A DNA stretch of 64,000 bases from assembly GCA_001692895.1 (NCBI GenBank), contig KV748178.1:1908536-1972535 (forward strand). Direction: 5' to 3'. Positions within the stretch are counted from its first letter, which is position 1; every line of letters begins with the position of its first letter. This DNA comes from Cenococcum geophilum 1.58 (taxonomy: Eukaryota; Ascomycota; Dothideomycetes; Gloniales; Gloniaceae). Below, in pieces: positions 37,301 through 48,269 of this stretch. A model generated the notes under the pieces. It made no database searches, was not told the DNA's origin, and was given only the letters and a program-made list of their open reading frames with translations. The position numbers and the translations under genes are program-made.

Positions 37301-38521
37301 GGAAACAGCTAAGGTGGTATAATAAAGGATAAAAAAGTACTATAATGCTAAGAGATCTAAGGGACTAGATCTTAAGGAGGGAGACAAAGTATAGCTACTA
37401 TATAAAAATTTTAAGAGTTAATAACTAAGCAAGAAGTTAGACTACGTTAGACTAGGACCTTTTAAAATTATATAGAAAATTTTACCGGTTATATTTAAGT
37501 TAAACCTACCAGCTAGAATGAAGATCTACCCTATACAGTATATCGCAATGCTAGAGCTAGCATACGGGAATGTTAAGCCGCTAATTTATAAGGTAGACAT
37601 ATATAGAGGATAAGAAGAAGACGAATAGTAAGTTTTAAAGATTATTAGTTATAAGGATATAGATAATAAAATATAGTACAAAGTAAAGTGGATAGGCTAT
37701 AATAAGACTATTTAGGAGCTATTAGAGAACCTAAAGAACGCTATAGGAAAGGTATAGGAGTATTAGAAGAGAAAAGGTTAGGTAATTTTAATAAAGAGGA
37801 ATTACTAAAGAACGAGTCACCTAAGGGGGACCTAGGAAGAGCGACTGCTAAACTACTTAGAGTTGTTTCCTTCTTTATTAGAAGAGAATCCGTTTTTTTA
37901 TTACTAAGTTTCTATAGACCTTATTCTATAAGCTTTTACTCCTTAAAATAAACTTTCTTACGAACTTTCTTAAGACGAATTAGTTAAGTAGACGCAGCTA
38001 GACGAGAATTAAGAGCCCATTATTAAGTATTAGTAGCCTTTTTCTTAGTATTACGCGAATAATAAAGTTCCGCTAAAGCGATGGACAACTTATTATTAAG
38101 CTTTATAGCAGTAAATTAAATATAAAACCCTATAACAAATTACTTAGGGAATTTAGAAACTATTAAGAGCTATAGGACGCGTATACTTAGCGTTAGAAAC
38201 CGAGCGAATATTATAAGACGATTAAACGTTTGCTCTAGTGCACTTTAAATAAGAGGAAGGTTGCTGAGATAAAGGACTTACTAACGCAATATAAACTAAT
38301 CCCTCTTTCGCATAATAAAAATACGGAGATAGTATTACTTTACTAAGCGATAGTATAGAAGAAACTATACGCGTATAATAAAGAGTTAAAGAAAAAGATG
38401 GTGCTTTAGGCATTATAAGTAACAATATTAACTAAATTAATTAGATGGATATTATACCCCTAGTAAATAACTTAGAGATACTAGGTATCTTTAAGGACAA
38501 AAATAGAGAGGAAGGAGATAG

Positions 38522-38942
38522 TGTTACGGACGCTTTAAGTATAATGTTATAACTACTTAAAAAGGAGTTAAAAGAAGCTAGTTAGTTAATATAAGTATAG
38601 TCCAGAATAGAACCCGTGGAACTATGTAACGAGGAATAGTAAGTAGAGTTACGTGATATAATCTGTGTAATCTGTATAATTTATAAGATCTATAATAAAG
38701 CGAATAGAGTAGACAGAGTAGATAAAGTAACGACTTTCTTAGGAGTACGGTTGTGTATTTAAGGACCCTTAGTCCCTACCTAGATAGTTCTTTCCTTATA
38801 GTGATTCTTAGAATATAATTAGAGTTAATTTGTTAGGCAACTACTCCACTAGTTATTATTACGTTGTTGACTTATTTATAATACCTATATATCTAGCCTA
38901 TTAATAAGTTTACCGTAGTCCCTACTACAAGGCTCCGTTATA
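38522..38942 (+). repeat. 3' LTR of the complete Gypsy
   Basis: 421 bp, TGTTACGG...CCGTTATA, followed by the second GTAGT target copy (38943-38947), after which the Copia gag frame resumes. Confidence 0.92.
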
Positions 38943-38947
38943 GTAGT

Positions 38948-41900
38948 TTATCTAAATTATATCAAAAGGACTTTAGCCTACGTGATTAAATTATTAGCGC
39001 ATACTAAGGTGTTAAAGAATGCAACCTTACTTTCTTTAATCCTATAAACACTTATAAAGGAGTATATACCTAATTAAGATCTTCTATTAGTATAGCTCTG
39101 CGCTCTTAAGAAGTATAGCAATTTAATACCTAACCTTAATTTACTTTAATTAACCTAACTAACTAATATAATTATAACTAGACCGATTAAATATATAGTA
39201 GCCGCGGTAGGGGATATAGTAGAGGGTATAATTAATGTTAACTACAAGGTAATTGTGGAGGTTCATTTTAGAGCGATTGTTAGAAGAAGTGCTACGTTTA
39301 TAAGAAGCTAAATTGCTAGTTAACTAGGCACCCCCTTAATAGACAAAAGGAGGTATATAATAAGTTCCGCCAGAGTACACGAAATATTAAAAACTAAAAG
39401 GTTACTATAGCCTACTTCTAAAGCTTCCTAGTTTAATATAAAGGCGAAGAAGATCTTAAGAATGAGGCTAACGAGGCCAAACAGCTCCTTATAGATATGG
39501 AAATTAAGGACTACTTTTCTGACTAATACTTTACCAAGTATAGTAAGGTAAATGGCATATAAACCGTTGCTGTCCTTAATGACCAATCTACGCTCCATTC
39601 TATTATAAAGTTAGATATCTTTAATAAGCTAAAGGAAAGTTCCGCGTTCTCCTTTAACGACAAATACTCGGTAAACGTCTTCTATAGTATTATGCCAGAT
39701 ACTAGAGCCGTAGGAGTATCTACAGCAAGAGAACCCTAAGTTTAAGCTCTTTAGCAGCTTAATAGCTCTGTTTAAATTAACTAATTAACAGTAGGCTAAT
39801 ATACAATTCGCTTTAGCAAGGGTACTATAATCTCTTTTAGCATAATTAAGGTCCAAACCCTATTAGGATATATTACTTTCCATATTATTCCTACAAATAC
39901 CCTATTTCTATTTTATATCCGAGATATAGATAAATTAGGTGTTAAGCTTAATAACCTTAAGAATATGCTTATCTAGGGAGATAATTAGGTGCCCGTTGTA
40001 CGCAAGTGGGGTTACCCTTAGTTGCTCCTTTAATAGCCAGAAAGGAGCGTTACTTAGAGCTACTTAACCGAGTTAAAGCTACGTTAACTACACCGTTGTT
40101 TTGGCCACCTATCTATTTACTAACTGCTTAGGGTCCTTTAGCGAGCAGGTTATAAGGTCAAAGTTAAGACAATTAAGCATCTTATAAAGTACTATTATCA
40201 CTACTAAATAAACTAAAAGTCCCCTAGCCGATTTAAGTTCACCCTTAAAGATAACTATAACTTCAACTTCTGTATTATTATTAACATTATATATCTTAGC
40301 GGTAAGCCAGTACTTTAGATTATTAACCTTTTAACCTCCTTCTAAGCCGCACGTTTCCTAAAGGATATATCAGCTAGGAACGCATAGGATACTCTTTAAT
40401 TATACTAGATTAATGTCTACCTAGGACCACCTAATTAAGTTATTTATAACGTAGGAAGGAACTTCTTATCTATAGAGTTTTGGTAATAGGTAAAGGCAAT
40501 AGAAATTAAGGTTAAGGAAGTCCCTATTAAGGCACATAATAGTATTAAAAAAGTAGAATAATATTATACGCCATTACGCTAAGTATATAAGATTATTTCT
40601 TCGGAACTAGAGGGCGCTAGCGAAGAGCTTATCCTATAGATAGCTGTTAAGGCTATTAACGATTCTGCTAGCCTAGATAGGCTCATACCTATATTACTAG
40701 TCTTTAGCGCCTACCCTTAAATAACTAACAATTCTCTACTATCTCTATCTATTACGCAACGAGCTAAGGCTATCCGTAAGGCAATAAAGGAAATACGCCG
40801 CATTTACGCCACGTGTTAGGTTAACGATATACTAAGAATAAGAAATGGTTTAAACACCTTAATTATAACAGATCTGCCACTCTAATCTAAAGTACGGGTA
40901 TGGCGTAAGAAAGGGGGCTGGTTAGGCCTATATACGCTTATCGCTATTAATAGTTAAACTTATACTCTCTAGATGCCCTATAGACCCACTTAATTTCGCT
41001 TAACTATTATTAAGCCCTACTATAGGGATAACAGTCTTAAGCCTTTATAGGATACCCTAGAGGATACCCTAGAAAAAAATAACGATTAATATACCCTAGA
41101 AGGCGACTATAGTCCTAATATAATTGTAGTAGACATACCGCAACTATAACGCGGTAGAGGTCGCCCAAAGGGATTACGAAATTGCCAATATCTTATTAAT
41201 TTCGAAGAATAACTTGTTACTGCTATTGAGAGTAGGGACGAGTTATTGATAGCCTTTATAACAGCTAAAGAGAAGGCTAACTTTAAGCTCGCAAAATAGC
41301 TCTAAAAGGAAGGCCGTATTATAACTCTAGGAGCTTCCTTCTAAGCATCTGATAAACAGGAGATCGACGGTCTTATTATAAGAGGAGTCTTTAAATTCAA
41401 GAAATATAACCCTACTAAGTTTAATGGAGTTCGCATCTTTAAGTTAAGAATAGTTAACAAGATTAAGGGTAAAGCTACTAACGCCCCATTTAAAAAATTA
41501 AGGCTTATTATCTAAGGCTACAACAATAACAGCAAGGAGATAATTTTTACGCAATCTCTAATAATACAACGAGCTAGTTAATAAGTCATTATTGCACTAG
41601 CTCCCTCCTTAATAAAAAACGGAATAGCAGTTTATTTATAAGATATTACTTAAGCCTATACCTAATCAGAAACGCACCTTTAGCGCTTAATATTAGCATA
41701 TCTTTTAGAGCAAATTCGCTACCAATATCCTAAGAATACAATTATAGTCGTGCTTAAGCTATTATATAGAATCGCGGAGGCAGAAACCTATTAGTGGGCT
41801 ACTTACAGCAAACACCATAAAGAGAAGCTTTTAATGACCACTTCTATATTCGATCCCTACTTCCTTATTATAACTATAGAAACCCTATTTAGAATCGTCG

Positions 41901-43079
41901 GCATATAAACTAACAATATAATTATCTTAGGAGACGACCAATTCTTAGCTCTTAAAGAAGATGAGCTAGTAAAGGCAAATCTTATAGCAAAGCTAAAGGA
42001 AAGACTTAATTTAAAAACACTATTACTCTTTAATAAATGCATCCTCTCCCTAAATAAGGATTCCATTTCCTTACGCTAGAAGGGTTAAGGCAAGAAGATT
42101 AACGCTATTAATATTAAGTCTTTAAAGCAAGGATATATAGAGCAACGCGCTTGCGAAGCTTATATTACTTCTATTTACCAACCCAAGGCTTCCTTTAATC
42201 TCTCTATTGCCGCTTAATACTAAGAACTAACTAAGGAGGACGTCCTTACCCTAAATAAGCGCCTCTTCTAGCAAATAAACTATCTTAACTAAGGACTGCT
42301 CTACGTGCCTATTAACCTTCCTACTGCTAAGCTCTTTATATTTATTAATAGATTGTTTGTAAATAATAAAGATTTTAGCTCCTAGCTAAGATATAAGATT
42401 ATTATCGCAAACAAATCTACTAGAGAGAGTAACTTTATAATCTATGGTAACCTTATCCATTAGAGCTTAACTAAAAGTAAGCGCGTTACTTAAAGCGTTT
42501 TAGTATTAGAGATATATAGAATAGCTAGCAGAGTTAACATAGTAATTGCAATTGGAACTACCTTAAAGATAATTATAGATTAACTTAAACTCCCTATTAT
42601 CCCTACGATTATATACACCAACTTATATTCCCTCTATAAGTGTTTAGTTAAGCTTAGTACCACAAAGGAGAAGCGCCTTATAATTAATATTATGGCACTA
42701 TAGCAATCTTACAAGCGTTAAAAACTCTTTAAGATTTAATAAATTAATAGCTAAGATAACCCGGTAGATATAATAACAAAAGTAAACCTAAACAAGGCAC
42801 TAGAGACGTTTATTAATATAAATACTCTATATATACGAGTTAAAGGTTAGGTTAAAAGGGAGTAAAAGATGCGGCGAGGGCCATTAAGGCGCTAGTAGTA
42901 AGCAAGCTAATAGCGATTTTCTATCCTAGAGATAGAAAATTATAATTAGCTAGTAGAAGTCCGGGTTAATAGAATAAGACGTATTACCTGCCAAAGTCTA
43001 CTATATTCTACCCACTATTATATTATTGTATACGGTCTATTTATATATAAATAGCAACTATAAAAAGAAGAGTTGCCAG
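38948..43079 (+). pseudogene. Copia body C, 3' part (gag end to RNase H, then an odd tail)
   Basis: This continues the interrupted gag, then protease (MPDTRAVGVSTA near 39690), integrase, reverse transcriptase (about 40920-41900) and RNase H (to about 42860), closely matching body B. After the last coding block (AAAAGGGAG) a 217-base tail leads to LTR3. The tail contains the block GAGGGCCATTAAGGCGCTAG (from 42877) in the opposite orientation to the equivalent block in the tail at 43436-43490, plus a short palindrome CTATCCTAGAGATAG. Confidence 0.82.
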
Positions 43080-43273
43080 TGTCGGGAATAAGGCAATTTG
43101 CCCTTACGTGCAGCAAATTGCCATCACGTAAGGCAACTTGCCGTTACATGCCGTCGTGGCACTAGCGCGGTAAGGAACCTTAAGTTCCTTACCCACCCCT
43201 ATCTAATATAACAAGCTTTTCCATCACTGTATCTACTTAAGTAGTATTGGTAATTTACCCTATATTACTAACA
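43080..43273 (+). repeat. LTR3 of the Copia array
   Basis: 194 bp, TGTCGGGAATAAGG to CTAACA, nearly identical to LTR2 including its three GGCAAnTTGCC units. Confidence 0.85.
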
Positions 43274-43663
43274 GAGTCCCTAGAAATTTCTTAGTTATAT
43301 AAGGTCTTAAAATATCTAGAAACTTTAACCGGCGGTTAAAGTTATTTAATTGGTTAGATTCTCTTACCAAGACTTTTTAAAAGGGGGAATTCTATAGACC
43401 CTGACTTAACCTAGCTAATTAGGATTTTCCATCCCCGGGATAGAAAATTGCTATTGGCTTGCTTACTACTAGCGCCTTAGCGGCCCTCTAAATAAGATAC
43501 CTACCTATAACTCCTAAGTAAGAGAGCTACGTGCTAAGAGGTAAATTTTAGAACAGCAAGATTTATATTGCAATAGCAATAGTAAATAAGGAGGATTTAT
43601 ATTTATTACAATAGTTAAGCAGTATTTGTCTATAGATAGCAACTATAAAAGAAGAGTTACTAG
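43274..43663 (+). repeat. Copia 3' non-coding tail between LTR3 and LTR4
   Basis: 390 bases starting GAGTCCCTAGAAATTTCTTAG that match, over their whole length, the non-coding tail of the minus-strand Copia (11523-11935, reversed). In that copy the tail lies between RNase H and the 3' LTR. Here it lies after LTR3, with no coding sequence attached. Confidence 0.8.
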
Positions 43664-43871
43664 TGTCGGGAATAAGGCAAGTTGCCGTCACGTACGGTAA
43701 ACTGCCGTCACGTGATGGCAAGTTGCCATTACGTGTCGCCACGGCACTAGCGTGGCGAGGAGCCTTACATTCCTTGCCCTTTCTCATTCTAATTAATAAG
43801 CTTTATTAACCAACATCACTATAACCCTACTCGAGTAGTCGTTATTAGTGAGTTACTCTATATAACTAACA
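43664..43871 (+). repeat. LTR4 of the Copia array
   Basis: 208 bp, TGTCGGGAATAAGG to CTAACA, with three GGCAA-type units and the hairpin at 43754-43778. It is followed by ATACC (43872-43876), the right target copy. Confidence 0.85.
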
Positions 43872-43876
43872 ATACC

Positions 43877-45823
43877 TAAAGCATCTTCTTCTTTACACGC
43901 GTAATGTTATACTCGCACTATTACTGCTATATTATTATTTAGTGAAATTATACTATCTCTATATTCCCGCTATGCAAAAGAGGGGTTAGTCTATGTTATG
44001 TTAGTAAGTCCTTTATCTTAGCAACCTTTCTTTTATTTAGAGTATACTAAAGCGAATATTTAATTGTCCTGCGATATTTGCTTTACTTTTAACACTAAAT
44101 ATATGCGTTCTATAACTCTTAGTAGTCTTTATATTCCCTAAGTAATTTATTATAGGGTTTTATGTTTAATCTACTACTATAAAACTTAATAGTAACCTAG
44201 CGTAGGCCCTTACTAAGCTTAAGTATTCTCGTGACGCGGAATAGAAGGCCCTAGATGCTTATATCGCGGCATTTACTTAGCTACTTCGTCTTAAAAAAGT
44301 ACGTAAAAAGGTCTATTTTAAGGAGTAGAAGCTTATAAAATAAGGTCTATAGAAACTTAATAATAAGAGGGCTGGTCCTCCCTCTAAGAAGGAAATAACT
44401 CTAAATAGCTTAGTAGCTGTTCCTCCTAGGTCCCCCTTAAGTAACTTATTCTTTAATAATCCTTCTCTATTAATATTACCTAACCTAATCTCTTCTAATA
44501 CTCCTATACCTTTCTTATAGCGTTTTTTAAGTTCTCTAGTAGCTTCTAGGTAGTCTTATTATAGCCTATTTACTTAACCTTATACTATATTTTGTTGTTA
44601 ATGTCCTTATAATTAATGATCTTTAAAACTTACTATTTATTCTTTTCTTATCCTCTATATATATCTGCCTTATAAACTAGTAGCTTAATATTCCTATATA
44701 CTGGTTCTAATATTGCAATATATTATATAGAGTAGATCTTTATTTTAGCTAGTAGGTTTAACTTAAATATAACTAGTAAAATTTTTTATATAATTTTAAA
44801 AGGTCCTAGTCTAATATAGTCCAATTTCTTACTTAGTTATTAACTCTTAAAATTTTTATATAGTAGCCATACTTTATCTCCCTCCTTAAGATCTAGTCCC
44901 TTAGATCTCTTAGCGTTATAATACCTTTTTATTCTCTCTTATACCCTTTTTACTAATTCTATAAGGTCTACATAAAGATCTATTAATATCTTTATTTTTT
45001 CTTTAGCTGTGCTACTGGTTTTCTTTGCTTATTATAGTAACAATAATATTCTTAGCTTATATCTATAATTTACCTTAAATGGTAATATACCTATTCCTTC
45101 TTATAGTGTTGCATTATATATAAACTATATAATTAATAATAACAATACCTAATTATTCTGTGTATAATTAACGTAATGTCTTAGATACTATTCTAGCGTC
45201 TAATTTAATCTTTCTATTTAACCGTCCGTCTGCGGATAATATACGGTAAAAGTTACTACTCTAACTCCTTACTCTGCTAAGAACACTTCTTAAAATACTA
45301 CTATAAATCTTAGATCTCTATCCGATATAATCTTACTTAGTACTTTATATCTTATAAATACTTCCTTAATATAGATTCTAGTAATATCTTTCGCTAATAT
45401 CTCCTCTATATATACTATAAAGTAACCCAACTTAGTTAACTTATCTACTATTACTAAAATTACGTTATAATCTTATCTGGTAATAGGATCTCTTAACTTT
45501 AGTAACTTAATAATAAAGTCCTATAATATAACCTCCTATAGTCTCTCTAGTATTTTAATAGGTTATAGCCCTCCATATAGCTTATGCCTTATTAGTTTAT
45601 TTCTTTAGTAATTTAAACATTCCTTTATTACTTTTCTTGCGATATTTTAGATTCCGTTAATAATATATTCTTCTTAAAGTCTTAACACTAAGCCTATTGC
45701 TCTATTATATCCTTAAGTTATTCCCTTATAGAAATCTTCTACGAAATACTCTACTATGCTCTTTAGGATATACTTTACTTCTTAGTTTTTATATATATCT
45801 ATCTATAAATCTTCTAGTTATAC
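43877..45823 (-). pseudogene. Minus-strand Gypsy, integrase and 3' region (right of the Copia array)
   Basis: On the minus strand the integrase region of the 421-bp-LTR Gypsy family is readable: the zinc-binding region at about 45790-45600, then ILVIVDKLTKLGYF (about 45460-45415), YYPQTDGxIERLN (about 45245-45205) and KEGDKVWLLYKNFKS (about 44900-44850). A low-similarity 3' region follows down to the Copia array. It is cut at 45823 by the LTR of another Gypsy copy, so reverse transcriptase, gag and the 5' LTR are absent. Confidence 0.85.
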
Positions 45824-47899
45824 TGTTACGGACGCTTTAAGTACAATATTACGACTACTTGGAGAGGAGTCGGAAGAAGCTAGTTGGTTAATATAGGTAC
45901 GGTCCAGGATGGAACCGGTAGAACTATATAACGAGGAATAGTAAGCGAGTCATATAATGTGCTACGTATTAAATGAGAGGAATAAGAAGAACTTACGTAC
46001 CTTATATATAACACGTATAAGAAGGATTTTATAGGAGTACGGTTGTGTATTTAAGGACCCTTAGTCCCTACCTAGATAGTTCCTTATAGTAATTCTCAGA
46101 ATATAATTAGAGTTAATCTATTAGGCAACCACTCTACCAGTTATTATTACGTTGTTAACTACTTATAATACCTACACACCTAGCCTATTAATAAGCCTAT
46201 CGTAGTTCTTGCTACAAGGTTCCATTATATAATCACTACTACAGTTACGGTTTTAAGAAGTCAAATAATATACTACTAAAAGTAGCCACTATAACGCTAT
46301 TAACGGCGGCAACTATTTTAAGGTTAGGAGGCGATACCAGTATAGCAGATACTAACTCACAACAACCTATAACGGTTAAACAACTATAATAGATAGTTAA
46401 CTAGTTAATAGAGAATAATGCGACGCTTAAATAAAGGATTAACGGGATAGGGGTAGTAAAGATTAAGTTACCTTTAATTAAGAGATTCTCGGGAGAGAGA
46501 TTAAAGCTTAAAGGATTCCTTACGTAAATGTACTTTAAGGTTACGTAAGAAGGAGTAAAACTATTAACACTTATAGATCGAATAGCTTATATAGGACTAT
46601 TCCTATTAGGAAGAGCACTTAAATGGTTTAAGCCTTACCTTATAGAAATATAGGTAAATGGAATAACAACCACTAACTAAGAGGTATGGTTTATGTTCTT
46701 AAGTTAGGAAGGGTTTATAGAGTAACTTATATAAATGTTTGGAGACCTAAAGGCAGTAACCACGGCGGAAAAAAAAAAAAAAACTCCAAGATATTACGTA
46801 ATGAACTTTAGTAATTAAGTATATAATATAGTTCTAAACGTTAGCTATATAAGTTAAGTGGAATAATAAGGCGCTTATAGTATAGTATAAATAGGGACTT
46901 AAGGCTAAAGTTTAGGATGTAATTATTTTAATAGAAGATGTGGATACCTTAAGGGATTTAATAAATTAAGCGATAAAGATTAATAATAGGATCTACTAAA
47001 GGGAACAGGCTAAGAGAGGTTAGGATAGAGTTCTATAGTCGTATAAGGCGTAAAGTACGCAATAACTAAAGCTAAGTTAAAAACTATAGTATGGCGCAAA
47101 GCTAATAGACCTAAGCGGTACTAAAGAAGCCTATAAGAGATAAAGTAAGAAACTATAAAAACCTAAAGGTTAAGGATTTAGTAATTATAGGACTAAAGAG
47201 CATAGGCTAAACTAGGGATCTTATTAGCAGAAGATGTTTAGGCGGACTTTACAGCAAAGTTAGTAGTTTAGAGACGGAGCTTATATAAATTACGGAAAAT
47301 AGGGTTACTTCGTAAGGGATTATAAAGATGGTTAGAGTTATTATGTAATAAAGGGAACTAGACTACTAGTAGATAATATATACGTATAGAGAGATAATAG
47401 TGTACTGCAAGGAATAAAAGAATGTTTAATTAAAAGTTTCGCGTTTTATTATAATAACGTATACTAAATTTATAAAGACGCTAAGTACGGCGTAAGCTAT
47501 TGGCTATAAGAGCTAAAATCTATAGAATATAGAGGAACTAACGAACTATCTCGTAGATTGGACATTAAGGATAATAAATTCAACGTAGGCGAAACATTTA
47601 GCGATAATAAGGTAATAAGGGCAGCTTACTAGGAGTATATAGACCTTAGGGACGTAATAATAGAAGTAGAGACTAAGACCGCTATAGAGTAAGGTTTAGT
47701 AATAGGAGTTATAACACTATTAGATATAGCATCTACCACTTTATAAGATAGAAGGAAGAGTATTTTATAGAGATTAAGTAAGCAAACGACTATTAGTGCT
47801 AATTCACTACTTAATAAAGGTAAAAGGCTAAAGGCTTAAGATTCTTAAAAAGAGATAAAAGATAACTAAAATTCTTAAGACGAGATAAGGCATACCTAA
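45824..47899 (+). mobile_element. Gypsy 5' fragment (LTR and gag), same family as the 30.9-38.9 kb copy
   Basis: The LTR is 45824-46229 (406 bp, TGTTACGG...CCATTATA). The gag region then matches 31390-33050 of the complete copy, including the zinc-knuckle stretch (about 47280-47335), with a run of A (about 46770-46784). Similarity ends at 47899, where a different LTR begins. Protease and everything downstream are missing from the window. Confidence 0.85.
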
Positions 47900-48269
47900 T
47901 ATTACGGAGTAAGTATAAGCGACGATAATATATAGCAAGGTAGATATTATTAAGCTATATACATAAACTGTGTAAGGAGGCTAAGACGTTATATAAGGAA
48001 AGAGGGTAGGAAAACGGGAAGAAAGGGTATATATTGTTAACTTAGTTGTTTAGTTAATACATATATAGGCAGAATAGGGTTTAGGTTATAGTTCTAGTAG
48101 AACTTAGCAGAATTTAGTGGAACTTAGTAGAATATAGCAGAATGCCGTAGATTGCCGTTAGATTGCTATTAAATTGCCATTAGATTGCCATTTCGCGGTT
48201 AGTCTCTAATTGCTAAATTAGTAAAAATAGGTAGACGTGTGTAAGGTGTTATAGGGGTATCCCATAATA
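47900..48269 (-). repeat. 370-bp LTR with internal short tandem repeats
   Basis: It runs from TATTACGG (TG mutated to TA) to CCCATAATA and is bordered by the polypurine tract on the right. Inside, at about 48085-48195, are runs of related 10-11-bp units: first AGAACTTAG/AGAATTTAG types, then four copies like AGATTGCCATT. Confidence 0.75.

Larger units (their letters stand above)
30930..38942 (+). mobile_element. Complete Gypsy chromovirus with 421-bp LTRs and GTAGT target duplication
   Basis: Both LTRs are 421 bp (30930-31350, 38522-38942) with inverted ends TGTTACGG...CCGTTATA. GTAGT flanks them at 30925-30929 and 38943-38947. The internal plus-strand frame shows gag with a zinc knuckle (YINYGKQGYFARDCRSG, about 32395-32450), protease (LVDSGVIRNYI, about 34540-34570), reverse transcriptase with FIKIDLRxAYY and a mutated MVYLNDIIIY (from YLDDI; about 35480-35510), RNase H, integrase, and a short chromodomain-like end YKVKWIGYNKTI (about 37680-37715). 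A purine tract (about 38504-38520) precedes the 3' LTR. It sits in Copia body C. RIP stops abolish all functions. Confidence 0.92.
23796..43871 (+). mobile_element. Composite tandem Copia array: four LTRs, two pol bodies, one outer target duplication
   Basis: The order on the plus strand is LTR1 (23796-23962), body B (23963-29314), LTR2 (29315-29508), body C (29509-43079, entered by a complete Gypsy at 30930-38942), LTR3 (43080-43273), a 390-bp non-coding tail, and LTR4 (43664-43871). The five bases ATACC precede LTR1 and follow LTR4. The host Gypsy sequence is continuous across the two flanks when checked against the complete Gypsy copy. The whole array therefore sits at one insertion site. 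Bodies B and C share leader, gag and pol and are head to tail with LTR2 in common. All frames are destroyed by RIP. Confidence 0.85.

Noticed and set aside
43563-43787. 74-codon minus-strand frame across LTR4
   Set aside because: It runs through LTR repeat units and the hairpin; a Cys-poor, repeat-derived translation, not an effector candidate.
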